Part shown: piece after piece, positions 11,128-22,516 of the stretch
Layout: every line of letters begins with the position of its first letter
Position numbering within the stretch: the stretch's first letter is position 1
From: Adiantum capillus-veneris
Taxonomy: Eukaryota; Streptophyta; Polypodiopsida; Polypodiales; Pteridaceae
Direction: 5' to 3'
Assembly: GCA_014529385.2 (NCBI GenBank)
Contig: CM043969.1
Span: 20,552,946-20,616,945, forward strand
DNA: 64,000 nucleotides
The notes under the pieces: model-generated
Databases searched by the model: none
Told to the model about the DNA's origin: nothing
What the model saw: only the letters and a program-made list of their open reading frames with translations
Program-made: the position numbers and the translations under genes

Positions 11128-13458
11128 TCATCTATCAGCATGGTGAAAGGACATGAGCGGATCTACATCCACAAGCTATGTGTTGAAAAGTATACATCTC
11201 AATTGAAATCTAAGACCTACGGCCACAAGTTCAGTGCTAATGCAACCAAAATCAAATAGCATTTGTTTAAATTCTCTAGTAATGTGTCAGAGTGTACGGA
11301 TTTGCCAAGGGATACTTTGAATCATGCTAGATTGCCAAAGTACGCTCGCATAACATAGCAAATTCTTGCAATTAAAAAGAAAACTGCTTCTGCCAGACAA
11401 GTTGCAACCGATGTTGAAATGTTGGTTGTCAATAAGAGGACAAAGGATGTGCCTATGGAAGCAAATGATCACACTCCTCAACAGTCAACTCCTCTTCATG
11501 GACATACTTCAATGTCAGCAGTAGTAGATCCTAGCTCAACTAAAGTTAGTAAAGCATCATCCAATTGACAAATGTTGTATGAAGCATTATATAAGCAATG
11601 GTTTCTAGAGGTGCATTTGAAATGGACACAAGCTTTTGTGGCATGCGATATACCATTCAATGTTATGCGCAACCCCGTATTTCAAGATGCCTTAATGAGC
11701 ACATCTAGAAAATGGTTTGTGCTTCTTGATTATAATAAGATGCGCACAGAGTATCTGGATAAAGTGAAACACAATATTGAAGCCATCCTCAAGTGCACAG
11801 TGGTAGAATTTGTTCCTGCATATGGTTGCACCCTCAAGGTTGCACCATAGCGTTGGATGGATAACCAACTGCTAGAAGATACCACTCATCAATGTGATGC
11901 TTATCAACCCTAGAGGGTCCATGTTCGTAGAACCCGGGGAGGTCACCTAATAAAAATGTAACCTATCATGTGAGTTCAACAGAAGGGTATTTAAAGTTCT
12001 TGAAACTTACAGAAATATATATACAGAAGGGCATTATTTTTCAAATTTGGAAAAAACTTACATATTCTAAAAGAAAAGGGTATATTATATTCCTAATAAA
12101 ATTCACAAATAAGGGGTTTTACAAACATGTTTTGAACGCACGTGATATGGTAGTTTTACACATAGTGAACCCCCCGAGTCGTAGAATCCATTGACACCTC
12201 TTCAAAAGAGATTATGATAAATTACCTAGCAAGGATATACGAGCATACCAGGTGGGCCAAACAATGTGACTGCAATTATCATAGAACATGCATCCAATTA
12301 CAAGGATGTAGGGAGGGAAACCCAAGTTAGGTAGCTGGCGATTACTTGGGTACCATTTGTAGCACATACTCTTAATTTGCTATTAAAATAAATGAACGTC
12401 AAACAAATTCTACTGGGGATGCGAATCATGTGGTGAAATTTTATTAGAGAGCATTAATTTTTTAATGATCTTTTTCGAACAAATCCACCCAATAAAACTT
12501 TACAGATATTTTGTGCGTCAAGGTTTTCAACCACATACTATGTTCTTGCCACTTTGCAAGAAGTGAAGCCTACTTTGATTGAAATGGTAGCCGATAGATT
12601 ATGGGATGCTTGGCTCAGCAAGTATTATAGCTACCAAGAGGCAACTACAAGATGTGCACAGCTTGTGAACTTGGCAGTTTTTTGGTGCAGTGTAGAGAGA
12701 ATTCTCACCCTGGCCAAACCATTTGTAGATCTTTTGTAAATAGTCAACAAAGTCTCTTTCATATTTTGTCAATTTTATTAGTATATGTCAACGGCATTGC
12801 ACAAAGTAAGCGGCATGTTGGCTTTGGTGCAAACGACAAAGCTGCCATTATCACAACTACCAACAAGTGATGGGTGCAATTGCATATGCTGTTGCATTTG
12901 TATTGGATCCCAAATTCCAAATGTATCAACAATTGGCCAATAAAGAAGTCATGACCGACTTCAAAACATTTTGCTTTCAACTATATTGCTTTTTATTAGT
13001 GAGTTGATTATGCTAATAGAACTGGCATCTTCCAAGATCCATGGAATATAGATGCCATTGCACACACAAGTGTGCCTCTATGGTAGAAGGATTATGGTAG
13101 GGAGAAAGTGGAGCTGAAACACATTGTAGTTAGCATTATTTCTGCATCATCAAGTGGAAGTTGTGAGAGAAATTGGTTTGCATTTGACTTTATGAATACC
13201 AAGAAATGAAATTTTCTTCACCCTAAACGGGCTGCTGATTTAGTCTATGTTTTCTACAACATGAGACTTATCCATAAGCCAGTGAACATTGAAACAGGAG
13301 CATCACAAATGCACTATGGTGTCTTTCAAACCCATGAAGATATAGCTGTGGAAGTTGATAATGATGATGATATGGAATGGGAGATAGCTTCAAAATGCTC
13401 TGATATGGATGAAGTAGATAATATGGTTGGTGTGTTTGATCGAGATGAAGATGTGTGA
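11128..13458 (+). pseudogene. hAT-family transposase relic
   Basis: Fragments in several frames line up with a plant hAT transposase of the BED/DUF659/dimerisation type. The start resembles the BED-finger tail (HLFKFSSNVSECTDLP). At 11572-11850 a DUF659-like segment (FVACDIPFNVMRNPVFQDAL) is clear. 12554-12739 matches the central region with a conserved Trp. 13140-13270 carries the C-terminal dimerisation signature SSSGSCERNW...NTKK followed by LVYVFYNMRL. Stops and frameshifts are frequent, and a 246-bp hAT MITE splits the gene at 11933. The acidic tail (to 13458) ends 29 bp before element G. The enzyme would have cut and joined transposon ends in the nucleus; this copy is inactive. I see no clear terminal inverted repeats for the parent element. 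Confidence 0.8.
11933..12178. mobile_element. hAT MITE, 246 bp, TSD TCGTAGAA
   Basis: Starts CCCGGGGAGGTCACC and ends GTGAACCCCCCGAG, giving imperfect terminal inverted repeats (CTCGGGGGGTTCAC from the right end). Flanked by perfect 8-bp direct repeats TCGTAGAA at 11925-11932 and 12179-12186, the length typical of hAT insertion. It has no coding capacity. A second member lies at 48991-49239. It sits inside the hAT transposase relic, so it inserted after, or as part of, the decay of that gene. Confidence 0.9.
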
Positions 13459-13487
13459 CAGGAGTCCTATAATTTTTTCTAGGTGTA

Positions 13488-13803
13488 TGTTAACCCTCAC
13501 GGCTCACGGACACCCCATCACCTACGACGGATGTGTATTATGTATTTGGTAGAGTCAGGTACCGGGCTTGTCGGACCAATAGGAAAAGGGTAAGAGTGAT
13601 CGCCGATGAGAGGCGCACTCTAACTGGGACATTCAAGGGATTAGTTGGCTAAGCATGGGCGCCCAAGTGTGAATGGGGTGAGCTCATATAAAAGCCAACT
13701 AAACCTAAAATTCATTCATTCTCTCATTTGTGCAATAGAAGAGTGCTCTTGCTCCATCTCCATCTCCATCTTCTTCTTCTTCACCTCCTTGTGTGCGTGT
13801 GTA

Positions 13804-13874
<71 letters not shown>

Positions 13875-14111
13875 TCGAGCATTACTACGAAGGCATGGCG
13901 GCGGCGAAGCGGTTGAGCGCGGCACGACTGCAGCTTCTTCTTCATCGCGGCGAGGAATCCACCACGAAGGTGAGCGTAGAGCGGTGAGTGACACACCCTT
14001 TGCTCTCTTGAGCTTGCTAGATTAGTCTTGTTGTGTGCTTGGAGCCATTTGTGGCTCGCACACGGTGTATCGGCAAGTCCCTTGCTTCGACAGTGTGGCA
14101 AGGAGTGCACA
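13488..14111 (+). repeat. 5' LTR of element G (624 bp)
   Basis: TGTTAACCCTCACGG to GGAGTGCACA. A TATA box (TATAAAA) lies at 13687-13693. A (GA)32 microsatellite occupies 13807-13870, in what should be transcribed LTR sequence. Compared with the 3' LTR it has about eight substitutions, mostly C/T or G/A changes in CpG or former CpG, a 3-bp deletion difference (CTT) and a different GA length. Confidence 0.96.
13807..13870. repeat. (GA)n microsatellite in the 5' LTR of G
   Basis: Thirty-two GA units. The matching tract in the 3' LTR (26257-26316) has 30. It creates spurious RERERE/LSLSLS open frames on both strands that should not be annotated as genes. Confidence 0.98.
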
Positions 14112-14115
14112 TTTT

Positions 14116-14133
14116 TGGCGCCGCTGTCGGGGA
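14116..14133 (+). other. Primer-binding site of element G (tRNA-Asp type)
   Basis: TGGCGCCGCTGTCGGGGA, four bases after the LTR end. It is identical to the site of element A and differs by two bases from that of D, pointing to the same tRNA primer and possibly to shared mobilisation machinery. Confidence 0.85.
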
Positions 14134-14988
14134 ATCGCCCTGCACTAAGCCCAAGAGGCACTTTGTGCTTCTCCTATGAGTTGTTTGTAGTAGGAAAGAA
14201 GAGGAAGAGGAAGAGGAATGAGTTGTTTTTCTGCAAGTTAATTTCTATATTGTCTGCAAGTTCTGTGATTTCTGCATAATGTTGTGTTTTCTGTTTGCAC
14301 ACAGTCTTTGCACAATTAGTAGTCGTTAGCTTGTTTGCAGTGAATGAATAAGTAGGAAGGCAGTTAGCAATTTTTGCTTGCACACAGTCTGTACACAGTT
14401 TTCTGTCAAGGTTTGCCTGCACACAGTCTTTGCACAGTAAGGTAGTGAGAGAGGAAGTAGGTGGACAGTTAGCTCACTGTCAGTAAGCAGTTAACAGATT
14501 AGTTAGTAGATTAGTTAGTGGTTAGCAGCACTGTTAGTAAGTAGATAAGGTAGTGAGCTGTCTGTGAGTTGTGAGCTATTGACTGGGAGGTTAGGTAGGG
14601 GACAGTGTGTGTGGCCAAGAAAGGGTCACCAAAACTGCGCGCGATCGTCGCCCAAAAAAAAAAAAAAAAAAAAAAATTAAAAAAAAAACCGAAAATATTT
14701 AAGCGTGAGTGACTGGGGGGCTACACTAAAATTTTGATCGGGATCGGGATCATTTGCCCAAGCCCAAGCCCAGGCCCAGGCCTCAGTCCTCAGTCTTATG
14801 ATATATACTAAACTCACTCTTATATATATACCCTACCCCCTCAAGAGGGAATGAGAGCATGTGGGGCAAGTCCTCCACTCTCCTCCCTTCTCTTTCCACT
14901 TGCACCCTTAGACTTTCTAATTTGGGCCTAGTTCCCTACTAGAAATTGACGGTTTTAGGGATTCCGAGGGCATAAAGAAACCTCTAGC
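14134..14988 (+). other. Element G leader
   Basis: Untranslated region between primer site and gag. It holds three copies of a 20-bp motif of the form TTGCACACAGTCTTTGCACA at 14295-14314, 14378-14397 and 14417-14436 (one to three base differences). It also has an A-tract at about 14654-14687 and a short CCCAAG/CCCAGG repeat near 14757-14785. No upstream gene is evident. Confidence 0.75.
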
Positions 14989-17337
14989 ATGCCAGGCCTA
15001 GATGGGATATTCCTAAACGAAAATTGGGAGTATGACCTACAAGCAGAAGCTTTAACTGATCGGTACACAGGACACACCTATCATGTGGGTTGGTTAGATG
15101 TTCTACAATCCACATCGGGTGCTGCTAGAATAGATGAGCAACAACAGAAAGTCTATGATGTCCTCCATAGGATTGTCGAGTTAGAAAGACAGAACACAGG
15201 GATCAACATGGCTTCAACAGGCCTAATGAGATTCTTGGATACGGGAAAGGCCAACCAACCAACCCTGTCACAAATGGAGACTCCCTCAGTGAGCCCCATT
15301 GATCCTCCATATGTTGTTTCGCCAGGAGCCTCAGTACAATCTGAGCCCACAAGTGGCAGCTTTACCTTCCCAGATCTAGCTCATCTTTCTCTTAATGACA
15401 CTACGGCTACCATGCATATCCCAGTGGTGAGCATGACAAGAAGTACACCATGGAGTTCATTTGTTAACACTGCGCCGATGCCTAGTAGCACAGTGCCCCC
15501 AACTATACCTACATGTATGTATCAATCATGTGCACCTGTCGTACCTCAGCCTCATGTAGCTCCTACACCTCCGATTATTCCAAGAGCTTACAATCCACAA
15601 TGGAATTATCCAAGCTCTTATACAAGTGGAGCCATGCCATTTAATAATAACATGCCATATCAGGCACCCCCTATGCCTAGGGCCACGCTTGTAAACTTTG
15701 GACCACCGTCTCGTACACCACCATACGAAATTTGGGAACCAAGAGCCACGCGTATGCCAAGGCCAAGGCCAACTCCCATCTCACATGTGGTTCCAGGAGC
15801 ACATACACCCATTATACCTGCTCAAATAGGAGATTTGGCAGCATTTTCTCAAACTATCGATCGCTCTATTGCGGAAAACATGCGTAGTGCACCTGATAGA
15901 GAGCCTAGGAGCAAGGCAGTTCAAGTAGCTAAGCTCACACAGAAATTCACTGGAGACGGAGATGCTAGAAAGCATATGAAAGTCTTTGAACATGTGTGCG
16001 ATTCCTTGGAAGAGCACAATGAGCTACATAAGTGTAAGGCTTTGAGTTTGACCCTAAGCGGAAAGGCTGGAGATTGGTATAGAACCTTAAGAGTAGAAGA
16101 GAAAACGATCTACTCTACTCTTAGGAGACTGTTCTTAAAAGAATACATACGAGAGGGAGTACTTTGGGGTGTAACCTCTCAGCTCCAGAAAGCCCAACGA
16201 GAAGAAGGTGAATCCGTGAGAGACTTCATTAGTTGCCTACAGAATTTGAATTCTCGATGCAATCCAAACGAGCGATTCAACAACAACCTATTGCTCAATA
16301 GATTCATTAGGGGACTACGACATGAAAGTATTTATAATGGCCTAGTCATTAGAGGTATCACTACTTGGGAAGCAGTCACCATGAATGCAATCCAATTGGA
16401 GGATAATTTAATGATTGTAGGAGAAAGAGTGTCTGTCGAGCCGAAGTCTAGTAGCTCGCAAGCATCAGGGCATGAGCCAATGAAGATAAAGCCAATCTTG
16501 AAAGAGAAAACGATATCTGAGATGACTTTGGCAGATCTCACAAAGGCCATCCAAGAAAGCCTTAGGGGTAATCGTGCTCCACAAAACACTCATATGTATC
16601 CAAGAAGGGAGCAACAATGGTGCTCAATTTGCTTGGGCCCACATACTACGAGTGAATTCCCTACTTTCAGAGTAAAGTTTAACGGGACTTGTAACGCGTG
16701 TGGTAGGTATGGCCATCAAGCGAAGGATTGCCTAATGCTTAAACGCATCATGGAAAATAGACCGCCTATAGCTTGGGCAGACTCACCTCGAGTTCCTGCA
16801 TTGATGCCTACCCCACCCATGGAGCAACAGTGGCCATTACAACACATGGTCCCTAGAACCCAAAATGTGGTCCAAACCACACCGTTGCCACCTCCAGTGC
16901 TAGGACCGCAACCCCCTCATCCAAGAGTTACACCTATGAACCAAATAGGTTGCGAGTCATCTAGTACTTATGTAGATTGCGAAGAAGACATAGACTCTAG
17001 TATCACCTATGGAGTCGACATGCTTGAGGAGTGTCCCATGTACTATATGGAAGACCATTGGGGACAAATCAAACCGGTATATCAAGCTACTGCGCTAGCA
17101 GCAAGAGGCCAAAACATTAATAGTTTTTCCAGGAGACCACCTCTTCAGTGCTACGAATGTGGTGGACCACATCGAGTAGCTGAGTGCCCCATTAGAATGC
17201 AAAAGAATGCTGCACTAATGCAAACAAGTCAAGGGAGTGCATTGGCAATGCCAATACTCACTTGTAATCGTTGTGGCATAGATCATTTGATCGCACAGTG
17301 TCCTAACAATCCAAACGCACCGAAATCACACCATTGA
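14989..17337 (+). CDS. gag: Gag polyprotein of element G
   Basis: 782 codons, intact. It would form the virus-like particle and bind element RNA. The N-terminal third is Pro/Thr/Ser-rich. Residues about 300-470 match the retrotransposon gag capsid fold (TQKFTGDGDARKHMKVFEH, then GDWYRTL, then FLKEYIREGVL). The C-terminal third has CCHC-type knuckles: CNACGRYGHQAKDC (CX2CX4HX4C) near 16690-16731, CYECGGPHRVAEC near 17149-17187 and CNRCGIDHLIAQC near 17263-17301, the last two with a CX2CX3HX4C spacing. A degenerate fourth (CSICLGPH) lies near 16621. The ATG at 14989 follows the leader and is the first long-frame start. The pol frame overlaps its last 31 bases in the -1 register. Confidence 0.93.
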   Translation: MPGLDGIFLNENWEYDLQAEALTDRYTGHTYHVGWLDVLQSTSGAARIDEQQQKVYDVLHRIVELERQNTGINMASTGLMRFLDTGKANQPTLSQMETPSVSPIDPPYVVSPGASVQSEPTSGSFTFPDLAHLSLNDTTATMHIPVVSMTRSTPWSSFVNTAPMPSSTVPPTIPTCMYQSCAPVVPQPHVAPTPPIIPRAYNPQWNYPSSYTSGAMPFNNNMPYQAPPMPRATLVNFGPPSRTPPYEIWEPRATRMPRPRPTPISHVVPGAHTPIIPAQIGDLAAFSQTIDRSIAENMRSAPDREPRSKAVQVAKLTQKFTGDGDARKHMKVFEHVCDSLEEHNELHKCKALSLTLSGKAGDWYRTLRVEEKTIYSTLRRLFLKEYIREGVLWGVTSQLQKAQREEGESVRDFISCLQNLNSRCNPNERFNNNLLLNRFIRGLRHESIYNGLVIRGITTWEAVTMNAIQLEDNLMIVGERVSVEPKSSSSQASGHEPMKIKPILKEKTISEMTLADLTKAIQESLRGNRAPQNTHMYPRREQQWCSICLGPHTTSEFPTFRVKFNGTCNACGRYGHQAKDCLMLKRIMENRPPIAWADSPRVPALMPTPPMEQQWPLQHMVPRTQNVVQTTPLPPPVLGPQPPHPRVTPMNQIGCESSSTYVDCEEDIDSSITYGVDMLEECPMYYMEDHWGQIKPVYQATALAARGQNINSFSRRPPLQCYECGGPHRVAECPIRMQKNAALMQTSQGSALAMPILTCNRCGIDHLIAQCPNNPNAPKSHH

Positions 17338-20300
17338 ACATAATAGAGATTGTTGATGGGACACCACCAACTATAAACATAGCACCAGTGAATGCACTCA
17401 CACGGTCGATGCTCCAAAAGCAAAATTACATCCTCGAAGAGAGAGATGCTGCATCCATTGGCTGAGCGAGAAAGAAGAAAACACGAAGAAAGAAATCCCT
17501 TAATGCTTCTAGCTCAAAACCTAGTTCAAAGACTAACATAGGGACAGGAGAGGATCCCGTGTATATGAATGACCCTGAGGATGACTCAGATTCGATAGAG
17601 ACCACGGAGACCAAAACTGTTACTACAAAGGAAAAATCGAGTGAGGAGGATCACGAGAGGGAATTACGACGAACACCAAAAGAGTATTCAAAGTTAAACT
17701 ACCCAGTTGCGAACCCCCAAGATAAGCCATGAGAGACAAAAAATGAGGATTGCAAGAGAAAGATTGGAACCTATCCAAACCCAACAATGGAAATTGAAGG
17801 AGTCCAACAACTGAGGGGTTTGGTGGAAGAAACTCAACGAATATTAGAACCTGAACCCAAACATATCCAGATGTCGAAGACAGTGTTTCCCACACAAGTT
17901 CAACCTCACAAGAACTACAGGCCGTTAGCTATACCCAGTATCATTCGGGAAGAGAGTGAGGGTAGGACATCTGAAAGTGGACACACACCTTTCCTACTAG
18001 AGAGAATGTTTGGTGAGGGAATACCCGACCCCCTTGAGGAAGTGGAGATTCCATCTTCACCATTCTCTTGTCAGGGTCCTACGTCCCACAAGATGCCATT
18101 AAATATTGTCAAATTGATGGATTTCATGTCTTCAGAAGTTAGAACCACCATCATGTCCAAACTATATAAAGACCCCGAGATAGTCTCAGCTCTTCGAGCC
18201 TTCCTCAATGGAGAATTACAGGCTGGATTACCACAGTTTTCACATATGAACAAACCTGACTCGGTAATGAATGATGAGGAACATTTAGCACCACCATCTG
18301 ACCTAGCGGGACATGAATCTGTAATTGAAGTACCCGTTAACAAGTTGGGGCAATACTTTGAAGGTGATGAATCTAATGCTACTCTACCAATCACTACTAA
18401 AGGATTAACTGTAAAGGGGGTCCTTGACGGTGGTGCGGGAGTCAGCATGGTGACAAAGAGTTGTTGGGAGTCTATGGGGCGACCTCACCTTGAAGCCACA
18501 AGCGTAGTGGTAAAAATGGCTAATGGATCTATTGTTACGCCTATTGGAATGCTAAAGGATCTCAGAATCAAGGTCTTGGGACACAAGGTAAGGCAAACTT
18601 TCATTGTTATGGATTTTTCCAAGCATCCTATGTCATTTGAGATGATCTTAGGGCGTCCATTCATGAGGGAAGCAAAAATGGTGCATGACTGGTCCAAAAA
18701 CCACGTCTACTTACAGTTACAAGACTCTGTCATTCGAGTTGATCTTTTAAGTGGTCGAACGCATCCTCTAGGAAATAAATTCATCATTGATAATCGATCA
18801 GACACAACAATTCACTCAGCTCCATTACAATATTGTTATACGTGTAACGAAGACACGGATATTGGGGAGAACTCTCCTTATATGGATATCCTACCCGGAA
18901 TGGCTGAGTCAGACAATGTCGATTGGGTACACCTAGCGGAAACTATAGATACATAGGGAGCTAGAGGAACAACCTGGGTAACACCAGATGGGGAAGAGAT
19001 ACCACACATTGCACCAGTAAACATGTTAGGTGTAGCGCATGTAACATCCGATGATAAGAAAGAGGCTCACCTACCTGAGAGTGAAACTAATGATTCCTCA
19101 AAGGCTTCAGGCCAATACACATCGGAAACGGAATCTCAGGAAGAAATGGATTCAGAACCTGAAGAAACATCTAGTGAGCCAAGTATAGAAACTGAACACT
19201 TAAGGTCTAGTACGACCATCTATGGTAATTTATATGAGAGTGAAGAAGATACAAGCGAAGACCTATCAAGCCAGTCGAGTTCAAACATTTACCAAAATCA
19301 AAACCTTAACAAGAAACAAAGGTCATATAAGAGACGACGATATCGAGCAAATGTGAGAGCTAGGATAAACAAGGAAAGATCTACTATAGAATGGCTTAGC
19401 TATCTAGGGGCATGTGATGCTCATCAAAAGCTAGTAGACAATTGGGGTGAACATCTCCAGAGTGTCATGTGGTGCATCCCGCGACCCATTGACCTCGCTC
19501 AATTGGAGGTTACAGAGCCGAAATTGAGTCGAACTATAAGAAGACGTCAAAACCGAGAGTTAGCACAACAACAAAAGGAGGTAGAACTAAAAGAAAGGTC
19601 TCCGTCAGGACAAGAGCCTGCTGACTTACATAGGGCTCCTGAACATTTTAAATCTTATACCACGGGGGAGCGAAAGGTTGTGTATGCCAAGGCCCAACGA
19701 ATACCTACCAATGAAAGCAGTGGAGTCTATGATGGTCCAGCGGTAGTTAAAGAGATAGAATTAGCAGAACCAGGTGAGGAGTCTAAACCAGTCTTTATTG
19801 CTCAAGACCTTACCGAAACTGAAGAGGCTGTACTTAAGGAGCTCCTCAAGGAATACAAGGATATCTTTGCTTGGACATATCATGACATGAAGGGCGTTCC
19901 ACCTTCTGTGGTGCAACATACAATTCCCATGATCAACACTGCTAAACCCGTCCAGCAACGACCCTATCCAATGAATCCTAAGTACGCCAAAATTGTATAA
20001 GAGGAGATTGAAAAACTTATCCAATGTGGATTCATATACCCTATTGAGAACTCAGAATGGGTTTCTCCAATAGTCATTGTGCCAAAAAAGAATGGGAAAC
20101 TAAGAGTGTGCGTGGACCTCAAGAAAGTTAATGCAACTACTAGGAGAGATCATTATCCCTTGCCATATTCAGAACATGTGCTTGAAAGAGTTGCGGGCAA
20201 GGAAGCTTATAGCTTTTTAGATGCGTACTCTGGTTACAATCAAATCACAATTGCATTAGAGGACCAAGCTAAATCTGCTTTAATCACAGAGTTTGGAGTG

Positions 20301-22516
20301 TTTGCATTTCGTGTTATGGCTTTTGGCTTAACAAATACCCCTGCTACATTCCAACGATTAATAAACACTGCGTTTAAAGAATTTCTAAGGGAGTTTTGTG
20401 AAGCTTTCCTAGACGACCTTTGTGTTTATTCTTCTTGGGAGAAGCATTTGTTATATCTACGAAAAATATTTGAAAGGTGCAGATTTTATCGCATCTCATT
20501 GAACCCTTTCAAATGCCAATTTTGGGTTAAGCATGGAGTCATTCTAGGGCATATAGTGTCCAAGAACGGGATATCCACAGATGAGAGTAAGATTAAAGCC
20601 ATTGCCGATTTGCCACCACCTACGAACTATAAAGGAGTTCAAAGATTTATTGGCCATGTTGGTTATTATCGAAGATTTATTTTAAACTTTGCCGAGATAG
20701 CGCGTCCATTGTACAAGCTTCTTATCGAGTTTCACTGGACGGAAGAATGTCATCAATCTTATGAGTTATTAAAGAAGGCCCTAACAAGTGCTCCAATCCT
20801 GCGAACACCTGATTGGAATGTACCTTTTCATGTGCATATTGATGCATCAAATTTTGCTATTGGGTGTGTTCTAACTCAACCAAGAGAACATAAATTGGAC
20901 TACCCTATTAGCTTTGCAAGTCGCCAATTAAATGATGCCGAGATGAACTACACTACTACAGAGCGCGAAGGTCTAACTATGATTTACGCAATAAAGAAAT
21001 TTCGCTATTACCTTCTTGCTACCAAGTTTGTGTTTTATGTTGATCATCAAGCATTGCTATATTTGGTAAACAAGCCGTGTTCCACAGGTCGAATTACACG
21101 ATGGTTGTTAATTCTTCTTGAGTTTGACTTCACCGTTGTTGTGAGGCCTGGGAGAAAACATGTCATGGCGGATCATTTATCTCGTATCCCTAATGGCAAA
21201 GCTCCTACGGGGGTTGATGATGAATTTTCTGATACTCCTTTGTTCATTGTTGAGACAATGCCTGAAGGGAGTGAAAAGATTGTTAACTTCTTAGTTAATG
21301 GTTTTCCACCCAAAGAATTGCGAAAAGATATAGCTCGAAAATTAATCAAGGAATGCGAACCCTATTGCTTACTGGCTGGAACTCTCTATAAGAGAGGAAA
21401 AGATGATGTTCTTAGACGCTGTGCCCACGAGGATGAGTATTTATATATTCTACAAGAGGCACACATGGGCGTAGCTGGTGGTCACTTTTCAGGAAAGTTG
21501 ACTGTCCGAAAGATCTTACAGTCAGGCTATTGGTGGCCCACTCTGTTTAAGGATGCATCACTTTTTGCAAAGGGATGTAATGAATGCCAACGCTTCAAGA
21601 AGCCACAAAGAAGTGATAGGATGCCTCTACATCCCATCAAGGTAACCCAACCATTTGAAAAGTGGGGCTTAGACTTGTAGGACCGATGAGTCCGGCTGCA
21701 CGTAACACGCAATCACGATATATCATTGTGGCTAACGACTATGTAACCAAATGGGCTGAAGCAAAAGCAACACGAAAGGCGGATGCAAAAACAACAGCTA
21801 AGTTCCTCTTTGAGAACATTATCACACGTTTTGGATGCCCCTTTGAACTTGTGAGTGACAATGGAACTCATTTTATAAATGAAGTAATAAAAGAACTCAC
21901 ATCAAACTTCATGATATCTCACCACAAGTCTACACCCTATTATCCCCAAGCAAATGGCCAAGTTGAGAGTACCAACAAAACTCTTATCTCCATTTTGACA
22001 AAGACAGTCGAGGCTCATCGCACTGATTGGGACCTAAAGCTTACATCAGCTTTATAGGCTTATCGTACTGCGTATAAAGTTGCTATTAATTGCACACCGT
22101 TTAAGATGGTGTATGGCCAAGAAGCAGTTATGCCATGGGAGTTTGTCATTCCTAGTCTTCGAGTAGCTTCTCAAGAAGGTTGGGATGGTAACCCCTTAGT
22201 GGAGCGATTATATATCCTGGAAAGGCTAGATGAAGAGAGGCAATTAGCTGTGCGAAATGCTCTAGTGGAGAAGGATAGGAGAAACAAGTGGTTTGATAGC
22301 CATTTAAAGGATAAAGACATCAAGGTTTGTGATAAAGTTCTTATGTACGGGGTACGTAATGAAAAGAAGAAATTGAAATACGCTGGTAAGGGACCATATC
22401 GAGTGTGTGAAATTACCCCGCAAGGTACCATTCGTGTGGAGACTCTAGATGGAGTTGAAACCATTGGATTCCTTAATGGGAGTAAATTCAAAAGATATTA
22501 TGATCCTCTAAGCTAG
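17307..22516 (+). pseudogene. pol: Pol of element G: protease 1, reverse transcriptase, RNase H, integrase
   Basis: One frame, -1 relative to gag, is open from 17307 apart from in-frame stops at 17463 (TGA), 17730 (TGA), 18954 (TAG) and 19998 (TAA). A one-base deletion near 21677 shifts the frame, and TAG codons follow at 22055 and 22514. Domains: aspartic protease around 18340-18720 (LDGGAGVSMV, with Asp at 18426, and ILGRPFM); RT from about 19830 (YPLPYSE, GLTNTPATFQR, catalytic FLDD at 20406-20417); RNase H from 20810 (HIDASNFAIGCVL, VMADHLSRI); integrase zinc region (H..H..C..C, about 21450-21600); DDE core with Asp near 21671, Asp at 21857 and Glu at 21965 (35 residues apart). Catalytic residues are kept although the frame is broken. 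It would copy RNA to DNA and insert it. Several stops are explainable as C to T. Confidence 0.92.

Noticed and set aside
13645-14161. Open frames rich in RERERE or LSLSLS, and the same at 26095-26555
   Set aside because: They are translations of the GA microsatellite within the element G LTRs, occur on both strands, and end where the tract ends.
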